Below, one piece after another: positions 15,003-23,756 of a stretch of DNA of 43,482 nt. Below the pieces are notes generated by a model. The model did not search any database. It saw nothing but the letters and a program-made list of their open reading frames with translations, and was not told where the DNA came from. The position numbers and the translations under genes were made by a program. This DNA comes from CAZLYF01 sp964586835 (lineage in GTDB: Bacteria > Bacillota > Clostridia > Christensenellales > Aristaeellaceae): assembly GCA_964586835.1 (NCBI GenBank), contig CAZPIC010000019.1, positions 1 through 43,482 on the forward strand, read 5' to 3'. Position 1 is the first letter of the stretch; the number at the start of each line of letters is the position of its first letter.

Positions 15003-16508
15003 ATGAACATACTTGAAATGCGCAATATCAATAAGTCCTTCTTCGGCGTCAGCGTGCTAAGGGACGTACAGCTGTCGGTCGCGCAGGGCGAAATACACGC
15101 GCTCCTTGGAGAGAACGGCGCCGGGAAGTCCACATTGATGAACATCCTGGCCGGCGTGGTCCCTATGGACTCCGGAGAGGTGACGGTAGATGGCAAGCCA
15201 TTGAAGCAGGCCACGGTCCGTCTGACGGAGGGCATGGGGATTGCCTTTGTGCATCAGGAGCTCAACCTCTTCAACGACCTGATGGTGTATGAGAACCTTT
15301 ACTTCAATAAGGAGATCACGGGCAAGGCGGGTAGATTGAAGAAGCGTGACATGATCCGGGAATCCGAGCGGTTGTTTGAGCGTCTAGGCACGCATATCGA
15401 CCCAACCGAGTTGGTGGGGCGGCTGAAGGCAAGCGAAAAACAGACGCTGGAGATCGCTAAATCTATTTTTTTTGACGCACGCCTTCTCATCCTGGACGAA
15501 CCGACGACAGCGCTCAGCAACGAGGAAATCCAGCTTCTCTTTTCGATCCTGAACGACCTGAAGCGCCAGGGGAAGTCCTTTATCTTCATCTCCCACAAAA
15601 TGCCCGAGATTTTTGCAATCGCGGACAGCTATACCGTGCTCCGCAACGGTGATTTTATCAGCTCCGGGAAGATCGAGGACGTCACAGCCGAAGAGCTGAC
15701 CAGGATGATGGTAGGGGAGACCTACAGCTCGCGCAGCTTCTATGTACCGCGGCAGGTGGGGGAGCCTGTGCTGGAGCTTGAAAACTATGCAGGTGACGCC
15801 TTCAGCGATGTGAGCCTGACCGTCAGGAAGGGTGAGATTCTGGGGATGACCGGGCTGCAAGGCTCCGGCAGCAGCGAGTTTCTATGGACACTGTTTGGCG
15901 CCCTCCCCGCGACAGGCGGGACGGTGCGCGTCCACCGGAGGGATGTTGGCAACAACAGCATCCACAAGGCCATGCAGGCAGGCCTTTCTCTCCTTCCACC
16001 GGACCGTAAGGAAAATTCTGTCATCAGCGAAGCCTGCCTGCTTGAGAACATGTACATATCCGAGCATGAACTCTCAAGCAAAAGACAGCACATCTTCCGG
16101 AAAAAGGAAGAAAAGAGGTTTGAAAACCTCCGCGGACAGCTGTCCATTAAGGCGAACGCCCCCTACGACGCCATCACCTCGCTCAGTGGCGGCAACCAAC
16201 AGAAGGTGTTCATCGCGCGCTGGCTGAACACAGATGCAGACATCCTACTGCTGGACAACCCCACCCAGGGCATCGACGTGGGTGCAAAGGCGGAGATCTA
16301 CAAGCAGATGCTGAAGCTGGCTGAATCGGGCAAGACCATTATCTTCAACACGCTGGAGCTACCGGAGCTCGTCAAGGTCGCAGACAGGTGCGCCATTTTT
16401 TTCGAGGGAAAGATCGCTGCGATTCTTGAGCATGAACAGATCAATGAACACACCGTGATGATGTATGCGACGAACGCGGTAGAAGCCGGGGAGGGTGTAT
16501 CGCAATGA
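15003..16508 (+). CDS. Sugar ABC transporter ATP-binding protein (RbsA/MglA type)
   Basis: A 501-residue protein with two nucleotide-binding domains in tandem. Domain 1 has Walker A GENGAGKST (about 37-45) and Walker B LLILDEPTTAL. Domain 2 has a degenerate Walker A region (GLQGSGSSEF), an intact signature LSGGNQQKV and LLLDNPTQGIDVGAK. This asymmetry is standard in RbsA/MglA/XylG proteins. It energises uptake by the permease encoded next, whose gene overlaps by 4 nt (ATGA at 16505-16508). No strong ribosome-binding site precedes the ATG at 15003, which fits lower expression than the binding protein. Confidence 0.93.
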   Translation: MNILEMRNINKSFFGVSVLRDVQLSVAQGEIHALLGENGAGKSTLMNILAGVVPMDSGEVTVDGKPLKQATVRLTEGMGIAFVHQELNLFNDLMVYENLYFNKEITGKAGRLKKRDMIRESERLFERLGTHIDPTELVGRLKASEKQTLEIAKSIFFDARLLILDEPTTALSNEEIQLLFSILNDLKRQGKSFIFISHKMPEIFAIADSYTVLRNGDFISSGKIEDVTAEELTRMMVGETYSSRSFYVPRQVGEPVLELENYAGDAFSDVSLTVRKGEILGMTGLQGSGSSEFLWTLFGALPATGGTVRVHRRDVGNNSIHKAMQAGLSLLPPDRKENSVISEACLLENMYISEHELSSKRQHIFRKKEEKRFENLRGQLSIKANAPYDAITSLSGGNQQKVFIARWLNTDADILLLDNPTQGIDVGAKAEIYKQMLKLAESGKTIIFNTLELPELVKVADRCAIFFEGKIAAILEHEQINEHTVMMYATNAVEAGEGVSQ

Positions 16509-17590
16509 GTCAGGGAAAAGGTGCCGCGGGGAGCGGAAAGAAAGCGTTTGTTTCCGGGTTGCAGAGGTATTCCTATATCATTGCATTTGTTGCACTCTTT
16601 TTGCTGTATTACCTGCTGAACGAGGGCCTGACCTGGACGGGGGTAACCAACATCTTCAGGCATTCGGGCGTGATCGGCGTACTCTCCTTGGGCGTGGGGC
16701 TTGTCATTGTTACAGCGAATTTTGACCTTTCCATCGGGTCCATCCTCGCTTTTTCTGCCAGTATCTCCATTGTGGTCTTCAATATGACCGACAGCATCAT
16801 CCTCTTGGTCCTTACGTCTGTCCTTGTCGGAGGCCTGTGCGGGATGCTCAACGGGTTTCTTGTGGGAAAAGCGAAGCTGCCCGCCTTCATTGTGACGCTT
16901 GCCACGATGCTGATCCTGCGCTCCATCGTGCAGTACTACTGCCATGTGCTGCCCAAGTTCTATACCGGGGGTGGCAACAACCTGTACAGGCTGGCGACGA
17001 CACCAGCCAGAAACGCGCTGTTCTCATTTGGAAACTCCAAGGTATTCTCGCTTCCTGTGGTGGGTATTGCCCTGACGGTTGTGACAGCAGCTGTGGTCTA
17101 TGTGACGACCAGTACAAAATACGGAAAGAAGCTGTATGCGGTCGGTAGCAATGCACGGGCTGCCAGGCTGTCCGGAGTGAATACCGATGGCGTCGTGGTG
17201 GGGGTCTTCACCCTCAGCGGACTCTTTGCAGGCTTTGCGGCTTTTCTGTGGACCGCCATGCAGGGATCGGTCGACCCGGCTACCACAGGCAAGGGAAACG
17301 AGATGTATGCCATTGCTGCCGCCGTGCTGGGTGGACTTAGCATGTCGGGAGGCAGGGGCAAGTTTCTCGGTATTTTTTTCGGAGCGCTTTCCTATACAGT
17401 GATCGACAAGATCATCGCGTCCGTCAAGGTGGATTCACTGATCAACGATGCAATCAAAGGCACCATCCTGCTGGTGGCAATCCTGGCGCAGAGCGTCGGT
17501 CCCGGCCTGCGTGCCGGAAAAAGAAGACGTCCGAAAGCAGAGCTTCCCAAGGCAGGGGATTCGGGAGAGGCTGCCATTTCCGTGCACTGA
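16505..17590 (+). CDS. Sugar ABC transporter permease (RbsC/BPD_transp_2 type)
   Basis: A 361-residue integral membrane protein with about eight to ten hydrophobic segments, starting with YSYIIAFVALFLLYYLL (about 16-32). Family motifs are visible: GVGLVIVTANFDLSIGSILAFSA, NGFLVGKAKLPAFIVTLATM (where it contacts the ATPase) and YAVGSNARAARLSGVN. It forms the channel for the sugar bound by the 13840 protein. Last gene of the operon; an intrinsic terminator follows 23 nt after its stop. Confidence 0.93.
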   Translation: MSQGKGAAGSGKKAFVSGLQRYSYIIAFVALFLLYYLLNEGLTWTGVTNIFRHSGVIGVLSLGVGLVIVTANFDLSIGSILAFSASISIVVFNMTDSIILLVLTSVLVGGLCGMLNGFLVGKAKLPAFIVTLATMLILRSIVQYYCHVLPKFYTGGGNNLYRLATTPARNALFSFGNSKVFSLPVVGIALTVVTAAVVYVTTSTKYGKKLYAVGSNARAARLSGVNTDGVVVGVFTLSGLFAGFAAFLWTAMQGSVDPATTGKGNEMYAIAAAVLGGLSMSGGRGKFLGIFFGALSYTVIDKIIASVKVDSLINDAIKGTILLVAILAQSVGPGLRAGKRRRPKAELPKAGDSGEAAISVH

Positions 17591-17612
17591 GACGGAGGCA
17601 GCCAGCGTCATT

Positions 17613-17666
17613 GGCCCGCCCAGCCCACGCGTGATGGCAGGCTGAGCGGGCCGATATTTTATTTTG
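17613..17666 (+). terminator. Intrinsic terminator of the sugar operon
   Basis: The stem GGCCCGCCCAGCC (17613-17625) with GGCTGAGCGGGCC (17640-17652) has one C-A mismatch and a 14-nt loop. It is followed by ATTTTATTTT. Confidence 0.85.
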
Positions 17667-17996
17667 CGAGACGGACAAGCTGAGCTTCTTCGCATCCGAA
17701 TGCTGTATCAGCTTCTATGTGTCCGTCTTCCGATGCGTGAGCTCGTACCGTGGCGAAAACGTCCGCGGAGAACCACCTTCCGATGCTGCCTTGGTGAGGG
17801 ATTACGAATAGGATATGATGAAGTAAAGCTGCTGTCAGCGTCGGGGTGAGACCGGATTGCGGACCGCGAGGGCATATGCCTTTGCAACGGGCTGGGAAAG
17901 GATGCAATTGCCTGCCGGGGTCAACACACGACGATTTTTATCAGCATCGCAGGCTTCCGTCAGGCTCCTTCGAACAACGGCATCAAGGAGGGAACC
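17667..17996. other. Gene-free stretch between sugar operon and macro-domain gene
   Basis: About 330 bp hold no convincing gene. An 82-codon open frame on the minus strand (17659-17907) has plausible amino-acid composition in its last 50 codons (SIGRWFSADVFATV and onward), but I recognise no family and see no ribosome-binding site. It could be the tail of a decayed gene. No clear promoter for the macro-domain gene is visible; GGAGG lies just before its ATG. Confidence 0.4.
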
Positions 17997-18455
17997 ATGC
18001 CCTTGACGATCGTCCGGCTGGACATTACAAAGATGAAGGTGGACGCCATTGTCAATGCAGCCAATGTGCAGCTTCAGATGGGGGGTGGCGTTTGTGGCGC
18101 CATATTCAGGGCAGCTGGTGCAAAAGCCTTGCAGGCAGCCTGTGACGGGCTGTCTCCCATCCGCACAGGGGAGGCGGTCGTTACGCCCGGATTTGGGCTG
18201 CCCGCAAAGTTCGTCATCCATACCGCGGGACCCGTCTACCAGGGAGGCGAACAGGGTGAAGATGAACTGCTGCGCGCCTGTTATATCAACAGCCTCAGGC
18301 TGGCTATCGAAAATGACTGTGAGACCGTCGCCTTCCCGCTGATTTCGAGTGGGATTTATGGCTACCCCAAACCCAGGGCTCTGGGCGTCGCGACCAAGGC
18401 GATCCGTGAATGCCTCAACGAGTACGATCTGCAAGTGTACCTATCCGTTTTCTGA
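17997..18455 (+). CDS. Macro-domain ADP-ribose-binding hydrolase, C-terminus cut short
   Basis: A 152-residue macro-domain protein of the YmdB / O-acetyl-ADP-ribose deacetylase class. The ADP-ribose-binding motifs are intact: VDAIVNAANVQLQMGGGVCGA (about 15-35) and FPLISSGIYGYPK (about 115-127), with FVIHTAGPVY between. The expected activity is removal of acetyl or ADP-ribosyl groups. The family usually continues after the VYLVVF strand with FDKESF and a last helix. Here a TGA follows LSVF directly, and the codons after it would read RESFSTAWDKSL, very like the missing helix. The stop therefore looks recent, or is an assembly error. AGGGAGG precedes the ATG. Confidence 0.85.
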   Translation: MPLTIVRLDITKMKVDAIVNAANVQLQMGGGVCGAIFRAAGAKALQAACDGLSPIRTGEAVVTPGFGLPAKFVIHTAGPVYQGGEQGEDELLRACYINSLRLAIENDCETVAFPLISSGIYGYPKPRALGVATKAIRECLNEYDLQVYLSVF

Positions 18456-18599
18456 AGGGAGTCCTTTTCGACAGCCTGGGACAAATCCTTGAAGGATGCT
18501 GTGGGACATCATCCCCGGTGGACGAGAGAACACCAGCAGGGCATACAACGCTGGCTATGTCAGGTAGAGGGCCTTGCGGAAAAGGGAAAAGAAGGGCTG

Positions 18600-19060
18600 A
18601 GAGTTCGTTTTCCTTGGTAGGATCCTCTATGCGGTGCAGGCAGCGGGTGGACGAGCGCTCTCTGCTTTTATTGCTGCGAGAACGCCCGGCATGATTCCTG
18701 AACTGTGTTGCGTGGCAGAAGACGACGGATGTATCGTGGACTGCATCCTCTACACCGGCTTCAGGATCCTAAAGCCGGACGGAACGAAGGCCGACGCCCT
18801 TATGTTCGGACCTCTGCGGGCGCTGCCCGACCGGCAGAGGCAGTGGAATGCTGGTGCAACACAGCCTTTCAGAAGCGCGAAGGCTGGGACACCGTGCGGC
18901 GATGGTTGTCGGTGTGCCAGGGTGCGACCCGAGGCTGGGCTTCAGGCCGCGCGGGAGTATGGCTTGAACTTCAAGGAAGGCAGCGCCCCGATGTGTTCAT
19001 GGTGTATGAGTTTGTGCTGGAAACGCTGTTGGGCGGTGGGACGCTTTGCAACTTCGCGCT
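18600..19060 (+). pseudogene. GNAT N-acetyltransferase remnant with several frameshifts
   Basis: Pieces of one acetyltransferase appear in successive frames: VDERSLLLLLRERP (from 18647), then MIPELCCVAEDDGCIV and FGPLRALPDRQRQ (frame of 18634), then MLVQHSLSEARRLGHRAAMVV with PRLGFRP (from about 18849), then AREYGLNFKEGSAP, then DVFMVYEFVLETLLGG (from 18990). Together they follow the usual order of a GNAT protein with the acetyl-CoA-binding region around the RQR motif. At least four frame changes are needed, so no intact protein can be made. Its function before decay was probably acetyl transfer to a small molecule or protein; the substrate is unknown. Confidence 0.75.
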
Positions 19061-19155
19061 GAAGCTTAAGAATGCCGGACAGGGCACAGCAGGCTTTGAA
19101 GCCTTTCATCGGCGTTTCCTTAAGGAAATACAGGCACGAGGACCGCACACCCTGC

Positions 19156-19184
19156 TTGTGGCGGCCTGGATGCCCTGCTATACT
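19156..19184 (+). promoter_or_regulatory. Promoter of the peptidoglycan-binding protein genes
   Basis: TTGTGG (19156-19161) and TATACT (19179-19184) are 17 nt apart. The start would be near 19191, leaving a short leader to the ATG at 19210. Confidence 0.6.
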
Positions 19185-19209
19185 GATTGCATATGAGCAT
19201 AGGAGGCGG

Positions 19210-20433
19210 ATGCTCGTGAGGAGGCTTCGAACCCTGTTGCTGGCTCTGGCGCTGGCGATCACACTGGCCTTGGCGTCCCCTGTGTACAGCAGCGGCATCA
19301 GCCTGGAGGGCCTGTCCGCGCAGGAGCTCGCGGCGCTGCGAGATGAGGCGGACAGCCGCCTGCGCCTGCTGCGCCTGCCGGATATTGACGGCTACCTGGA
19401 TGTCCTGGATGGCGAGGACTATGCCCGTGCCCCGCGGGCTCACACAGGAGAACGCGTACGCCTTGAAGGGGAAGTCATCTGTGTGGACGAGCGGGAGGAC
19501 GGCTTTGAGTATCTTGTATCCCTGGACAGCAATCCGGGACGTGTCTTCCTTGTCAGGCACAGGCCCGAGGAGGGGGAGAGCCTGCTGCTGTGCGGCGATT
19601 GGGTTACGGCCTACGGCGTGTTTGAGGGGCTGTCTCCCTTTAGCGGAGGTGCTCTTCTGAAAAGCGGCGCGCCTGTGGTCCGGGCGTCGCTTGTCGTGCG
19701 GCGATTCCCCGAACAGGGACTCCCAGCTGCAGACCCGTACACTGCTACGAGGGAGGACCCGGCGCCCATTGGTGTGCGGGCTGTGACGGAAGGTTCCTTC
19801 TGGACGGACTACGCTTCCCTTGAGATAGAGATGGTCTCGGCCTGCCGCGGGACAGCCGCGTACAACTGGGCACAGGACCTGAGCCGCTACAACATCACCC
19901 CGTCTCGGACACAGGAATTCCTGTTTGTCTGGGTGAGAATCAAAGCCCTTTCCACGCCCCATGGAAAGGTAGAGTTGGACAACGACGACTTTCGCTTTGT
20001 CAGCGCTGAAGGCGCGGAATACCCGCCCCATTACCTCCTCAACGCCACCGAGCCCGTGCGCAGCCTGTATGAAGGCGGGGAACGCGTGTCGCTCATCGCC
20101 TGCCTGATCGACAAGGAGGACCGACCCCTGGTCGTCTTTCAACCTACGTCGGGAATCCCCCTGTGGTTTGACCCCAACAGAAGACAGGTGCTTGACCTTG
20201 CGGACCAGTCCTTTCCTGAGCTTCAGCAAGGGGACAGTGCAGAGGCTGTCGCCCGGATGAAGGCACTGCTGACTGAGATGGGCTTCCTCAAAAAGGTTGA
20301 CACGGGCAATACCTTTACCAGAACCCTCAGGACCGCCCTCGCGGACTATCAGAAGGCTATGGGCCTGAAGGCCACCGGTATCGCAGACGAAAACACCCAG
20401 CGCCTGCTGCTCTCCGGCACCTATCCGCCCTGA
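19210..20433 (+). CDS. Secreted protein with C-terminal peptidoglycan-binding domain
   Basis: A 407-residue exported protein. A signal peptide (about 1-27, LALASPVYS-SG) is followed by a short helical stretch and a beta-rich region (about 75-165). A second beta-rich region (about 187-312, FLFVWVRIKALSTPHGK) recalls extracellular immunoglobulin-like DUF4352 domains. The C-terminus (about 335-403) is a peptidoglycan-binding type 1 domain (LQQGDSAEAVARMKALLTEMGFL, ADYQKAMGLKATGIADENTQ). No catalytic residues are recognised, so a wall-binding or regulatory role is likely. AGGAGG lies 4 nt before the ATG at 19210. A longer in-frame extension to 19072 is rejected because it would start upstream of the promoter. 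The next gene follows after 30 nt. Confidence 0.85.
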   Translation: MLVRRLRTLLLALALAITLALASPVYSSGISLEGLSAQELAALRDEADSRLRLLRLPDIDGYLDVLDGEDYARAPRAHTGERVRLEGEVICVDEREDGFEYLVSLDSNPGRVFLVRHRPEEGESLLLCGDWVTAYGVFEGLSPFSGGALLKSGAPVVRASLVVRRFPEQGLPAADPYTATREDPAPIGVRAVTEGSFWTDYASLEIEMVSACRGTAAYNWAQDLSRYNITPSRTQEFLFVWVRIKALSTPHGKVELDNDDFRFVSAEGAEYPPHYLLNATEPVRSLYEGGERVSLIACLIDKEDRPLVVFQPTSGIPLWFDPNRRQVLDLADQSFPELQQGDSAEAVARMKALLTEMGFLKKVDTGNTFTRTLRTALADYQKAMGLKATGIADENTQRLLLSGTYPP

Positions 20434-20463
20434 CCGGACGGGACAGGCGGGAGGATCACGCAT

Positions 20464-21474
20464 ATGAGGAGAAGATCCTGGCAGCGGACCGTGCTCATCG
20501 TGCTCTTTGTCTGCCTGACGCTCTGCGTCTCTCTCGCGGATTGTTCGCAACCTCTTGTCCCGGGACCCTCAGGCGTGGGCGATACGGGCATGCATGTCAG
20601 GCTGCTGCAGCGGGAGCTCCTGCGCCGGGGGTATCTGGCGGGGGAGGCGAACGGCGTGTATACGGACGAGACCATCAAGGCTGTGGAGCGCTTCCAGCGG
20701 GACCGGGGACTGATAGTGGATGGCCGGGCCGGGGAAACGACGCTGATAGCGCTGTTCGCCTGGGCGCTTGTCGATCCCGCCTGCGGCGGGAACATCCTGG
20801 AGGCTATGCCGGGCGAAGGGTGTGAGCTCACGGGGATGCCTGCGCCCAGCGGCCTTGGCGCCCGCGGAAACCATGTAAAAAGGCTGCAGGCAGAGCTTCA
20901 GCGCCAGGGATATCCCAACGCTGCGCCGGACGATCTTTTTTCTGAGAACATGGGAAGCGCGCTTGCTGCCTTTCAGAAGGACGGGGGGCTGCGATCGGGC
21001 GACAGGGTGGACAGCGACACGCTGCATGCTCCGTTTGGCGGGCGACCTGCAGACGCTGCTGCCACCGAAAAGCTGGACTGGTACGGAGGTGGCAGCGAAT
21101 GGATCCCCCGAGGCGCTGTGTTTCAGGTACAGGATGTGCGCACCGGAAAAACCTTTGCCTGCCGGCGGATGGAGGGCGTCGCCCACCTGGATGCAGAGCC
21201 CCTGTCGCCATACGACACCTTTGTGATGCTGGGACTCTTTGGCGGGGAGTGGAGCTGGGACAGGCGCCCCATCCTCCTCAGGGTCGGCGGGCGCGTGGTC
21301 GCGGCGTCCATGAACGGCAAGCCTCACGGCTTCAGTTCTATCACAGACAACGCCATGAAAGGACACTTCTGCATACACTTTTTCGGAAGCCGGAATCACA
21401 ATACGGGCCGTGTGAGTGACACGCACCAGGCCTGCGTCATAGAGGCCACCCGCGCGGTGTGGAGGCAGGAATAG
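20464..21474 (+). CDS. Secreted protein: two peptidoglycan-binding domains plus unassigned Cys-His domain
   Basis: A 336-residue exported protein with an N-terminal signal (about 1-27). Two peptidoglycan-binding type 1 domains follow (about 36-97, GDTGMHVRLLQRELLRRGYL; and about 130-190, GARGNHVKRLQAELQRQGYP). The C-terminal ~135 residues hold GAVFQVQDVRTGKTFACRRM and GHFCIHFFGSRNHNTG. The Cys-x-His and downstream His look like an active site, perhaps a wall transpeptidase or hydrolase, but I cannot assign a family. GGAGG lies 8 nt before the ATG. It is coupled to the previous wall-binding protein gene, which suggests a shared envelope role. Confidence 0.8.
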   Translation: MRRRSWQRTVLIVLFVCLTLCVSLADCSQPLVPGPSGVGDTGMHVRLLQRELLRRGYLAGEANGVYTDETIKAVERFQRDRGLIVDGRAGETTLIALFAWALVDPACGGNILEAMPGEGCELTGMPAPSGLGARGNHVKRLQAELQRQGYPNAAPDDLFSENMGSALAAFQKDGGLRSGDRVDSDTLHAPFGGRPADAAATEKLDWYGGGSEWIPRGAVFQVQDVRTGKTFACRRMEGVAHLDAEPLSPYDTFVMLGLFGGEWSWDRRPILLRVGGRVVAASMNGKPHGFSSITDNAMKGHFCIHFFGSRNHNTGRVSDTHQACVIEATRAVWRQE

Positions 21475-21629
21475 GGAGCCGCCTTTATAAGCGGACCTTC
21501 ATGGCAGAGGGATACGACGCTTCGCTATATGAGTGAGAGGGTTTCACGCCATCCAGCGCCCTCCCGTGGGATGAGAGGCAGGGACCAAGGCTGGATGCCT
21601 GAGCGAATCGCGCTGAAGGCTCCAGCCTT

Positions 21630-21669
21630 TTACAACTCTGTTACATAGGGGTCAGCCAGGTCATGGTAC
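21630..21669 (+). promoter_or_regulatory. Candidate OmpR-type binding site upstream of the regulator operon
   Basis: The half-site TTACA occurs at 21630-21634 and 21641-21645, an 11-bp spacing typical of OmpR/PhoB-family sites. The second copy could also act as a weak -35 (TTACAT) with a poor -10 17 nt on (TGGTAC, 21664-21669). The start codon of the response regulator is at 21694. This would fit autoregulation but is only suggestive. Confidence 0.35.
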
Positions 21670-21693
21670 CATGCCTGCAAGGGAGGTGGGCAG

Positions 21694-22356
21694 ATGGCGC
21701 AGATACTGGTCGTGGACGACGAGAAAGGCATCCGGGAGATGCTGTGCATGCATCTGTCCCTGGCTGGACACCAGTGCCATGACGCCCGGGACGCTGCACA
21801 GGCAAGGCTGTTGCTGAGCAGCGAGCAGATCGACCTGGCGCTCCTGGATGTTCTGATGCCCGGAGAAGACGGGTTCTCCCTGGCGGAAGCTTTTGTAAAG
21901 CGGGGAATTCCCGTGGTTTTTCTGACGGCGAAGACAGCGGTGACCGATCGGGTGAAAGGCCTGAAACTGGGCGCGGACGACTACATCGTTAAACCCTTTG
22001 AACCGGCTGAGCTTCTGGCCCGGATTGAAGGCATCCTGAAGCGTTTGGCAAAGGAACAGCCGGTGTACGAAGACGCGTCCATCCGGGTGGATTATGCGGC
22101 GCGCCTGGTACAGCGCGCTGGTGAAACGATATCGCTGACGGCGCTGGAGTATGAGCTGTTGTCGCTTCTGACACAGAACGAGGGGCGTGCCATCAACAGA
22201 GAAACGCTGCTCGCCCGGGTGTGGGGCTATGACTTTGCAGGGGAAACCCGCACCGTCGATGTACACATTCAGCGGCTGCGCAGCAAGATAGGCGCAGCAG
22301 CGATCGAAACGGTGTATAAATACGGCTACCGCTACAAGAGAGTGGAAAAGGCATGA
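21694..22356 (+). CDS. OmpR-family response regulator
   Basis: A 220-residue two-component regulator. The receiver domain (1-115) has the acidic pair in VVDDE, phosphoacceptor Asp52 in LLDVLMPGEDG, threonine in FLTAK and lysine in YIVKPFEP. The C-terminal winged helix (about 125-218) has LTALEYELLSLLTQNEGRA and RTVDVHIQRLRSKIG. It should be phosphorylated by the kinase encoded next and bind DNA as a dimer. GGGAGG precedes the ATG. First gene of a four-gene operon in which each start overlaps the preceding stop by 4 nt. Confidence 0.93.
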   Translation: MAQILVVDDEKGIREMLCMHLSLAGHQCHDARDAAQARLLLSSEQIDLALLDVLMPGEDGFSLAEAFVKRGIPVVFLTAKTAVTDRVKGLKLGADDYIVKPFEPAELLARIEGILKRLAKEQPVYEDASIRVDYAARLVQRAGETISLTALEYELLSLLTQNEGRAINRETLLARVWGYDFAGETRTVDVHIQRLRSKIGAAAIETVYKYGYRYKRVEKA

Positions 22357-23756
22357 AGAAACGTCTGATGGCGGGGATGACCCTGGTGTTTGTCCCGCTG
22401 TTGCTGCTGCTGGCGCTGGCTGTGTCGGAGCACAGCTTTCAGCTGTCCATGCAAAGGGAACAGCAACGGGTACAGGTGTCGGAGGGAATCATTGCCGCCA
22501 GCCTGCGCAAAGAGATCGGAGGAATAAACTATTCCCAGCTGCAGGAGGAGGCAAGGCACCTTGCAGATGTCTACCGGGCCCAGGGGATCCGGCTGGAGCT
22601 CGTACATAACGGCATTCCGCTGACGGGTTTTACGCTGCCGGATGACAGGTACCGGACGCTGCTTAGTGGTGGACGGGCTGCGCTGCTGGATGTTCTGGAG
22701 GGGCGCCGCGTCTATGCCATCGCGGACCCCCTGTCCGTCAGGACTACGCTGCTGCTGTTGCGGGACGTAGGGGATCTGTACGAGCTGCGCGCATCGTTCA
22801 GACGGACCTCGCTGTGGTACGCCCTGCTGGGGGCAGTGGTGACAGCGCTTCTGTCATGGCTGCTGGCATACGGCTTTGCGCGCCCTGTCAGGCAGCTGAC
22901 CCAGGCAGCGCGGGCGCTGGCGTCTGGTGCCGGAGGAGGGGCGGCTCTGCCCACAGAGCGGCGGGATGAGTTGGGGGCGCTGGCTGCCTCTTTTGACGAT
23001 ATGCGCGAGGCTGTTGCACAGAGAGAAAACGCGCTGAGGGAGGAGGCTGCCCATCGGCAGAGGATGCTGGATTACCTGGCGCATGAGATGCGCACGCCGC
23101 TGTGCGTGCTGCTTGGAAACACGCGCCTTTTGCAGCAGGGTGGGCTTGAAGAACAACGGCGTGAGAAACTCCTTGGCGATATGGCCCGAGAGATCAAGCG
23201 GCTTGCGGACATGGACACTCGCTTGCTGACGCTGACCGGCATGGCCGACGGAAACCTTCGTGTGGGTCGCGTAGACCTGCTGCCCCTGCTGCGGGAAACT
23301 GCGGAGCGCCTGCAGCCGCAGAAGCCCGATGTCCGCATCGAGGTGACGGGAGAGGATGCCGTTATAGAGGGGGACGCTGCCCTGCTGTCGATGGTAGCTG
23401 ATAACCTGACAGCCAATGCTCAGCGTTTCTCTGAGCCGGGGCAGGTGGTCACACTGATCGCGTTTAAAGGTGGGTTCACGGTATCCGATAACGGCAAGGG
23501 CATGACTTCGGAGCAGTTGCAGCGCGCGACGGAACCCTTTTTCAAGGCCGATCAGTCCCGCACGCGGCTGGGGGACGGCGCCGGGCTGGGTCTGAGCCTG
23601 TGCCTGAGCGCGGCGGAGCTGCACGGAGGGCGGCTTTTCCTTTCTTCCCGGCCTGGAAAGGGGACGCTTGTCACCTTTACCACATCGTTACGCCGCTGTG
23701 AGGACTTCGCAACACGGGAGGGCCTATCCTCCGTGCAGGAGGTGAATACACCATGA
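22353..23756 (+). CDS. Membrane sensor histidine kinase
   Basis: A 467-residue kinase. Two membrane segments (about 8-27 and 153-174) enclose an extracytoplasmic sensor region of about 125 residues with no recognised fold. A HAMP domain (about 175-228) follows, then HisKA with phosphoacceptor His244 in YLAHEMRTPL, and an HATPase domain with N-box ADNLTANAQRF, G1 VSDNGKGM, F-box and G2 GDGAGLGLSL. It signals to the regulator encoded upstream (4-nt overlap). The two secreted proteins encoded immediately downstream are candidates to modulate its sensor domain. Confidence 0.93.
   Translation: MKKRLMAGMTLVFVPLLLLLALAVSEHSFQLSMQREQQRVQVSEGIIAASLRKEIGGINYSQLQEEARHLADVYRAQGIRLELVHNGIPLTGFTLPDDRYRTLLSGGRAALLDVLEGRRVYAIADPLSVRTTLLLLRDVGDLYELRASFRRTSLWYALLGAVVTALLSWLLAYGFARPVRQLTQAARALASGAGGGAALPTERRDELGALAASFDDMREAVAQRENALREEAAHRQRMLDYLAHEMRTPLCVLLGNTRLLQQGGLEEQRREKLLGDMAREIKRLADMDTRLLTLTGMADGNLRVGRVDLLPLLRETAERLQPQKPDVRIEVTGEDAVIEGDAALLSMVADNLTANAQRFSEPGQVVTLIAFKGGFTVSDNGKGMTSEQLQRATEPFFKADQSRTRLGDGAGLGLSLCLSAAELHGGRLFLSSRPGKGTLVTFTTSLRRCEDFATREGLSSVQEVNTP

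Noticed and set aside
17659..17907. Minus-strand 82-codon frame after the sugar operon
   Set aside because: Composition is plausible but there is no recognised family, ribosome-binding site or promoter. It may be a gene remnant; not strong enough to list as a gene.
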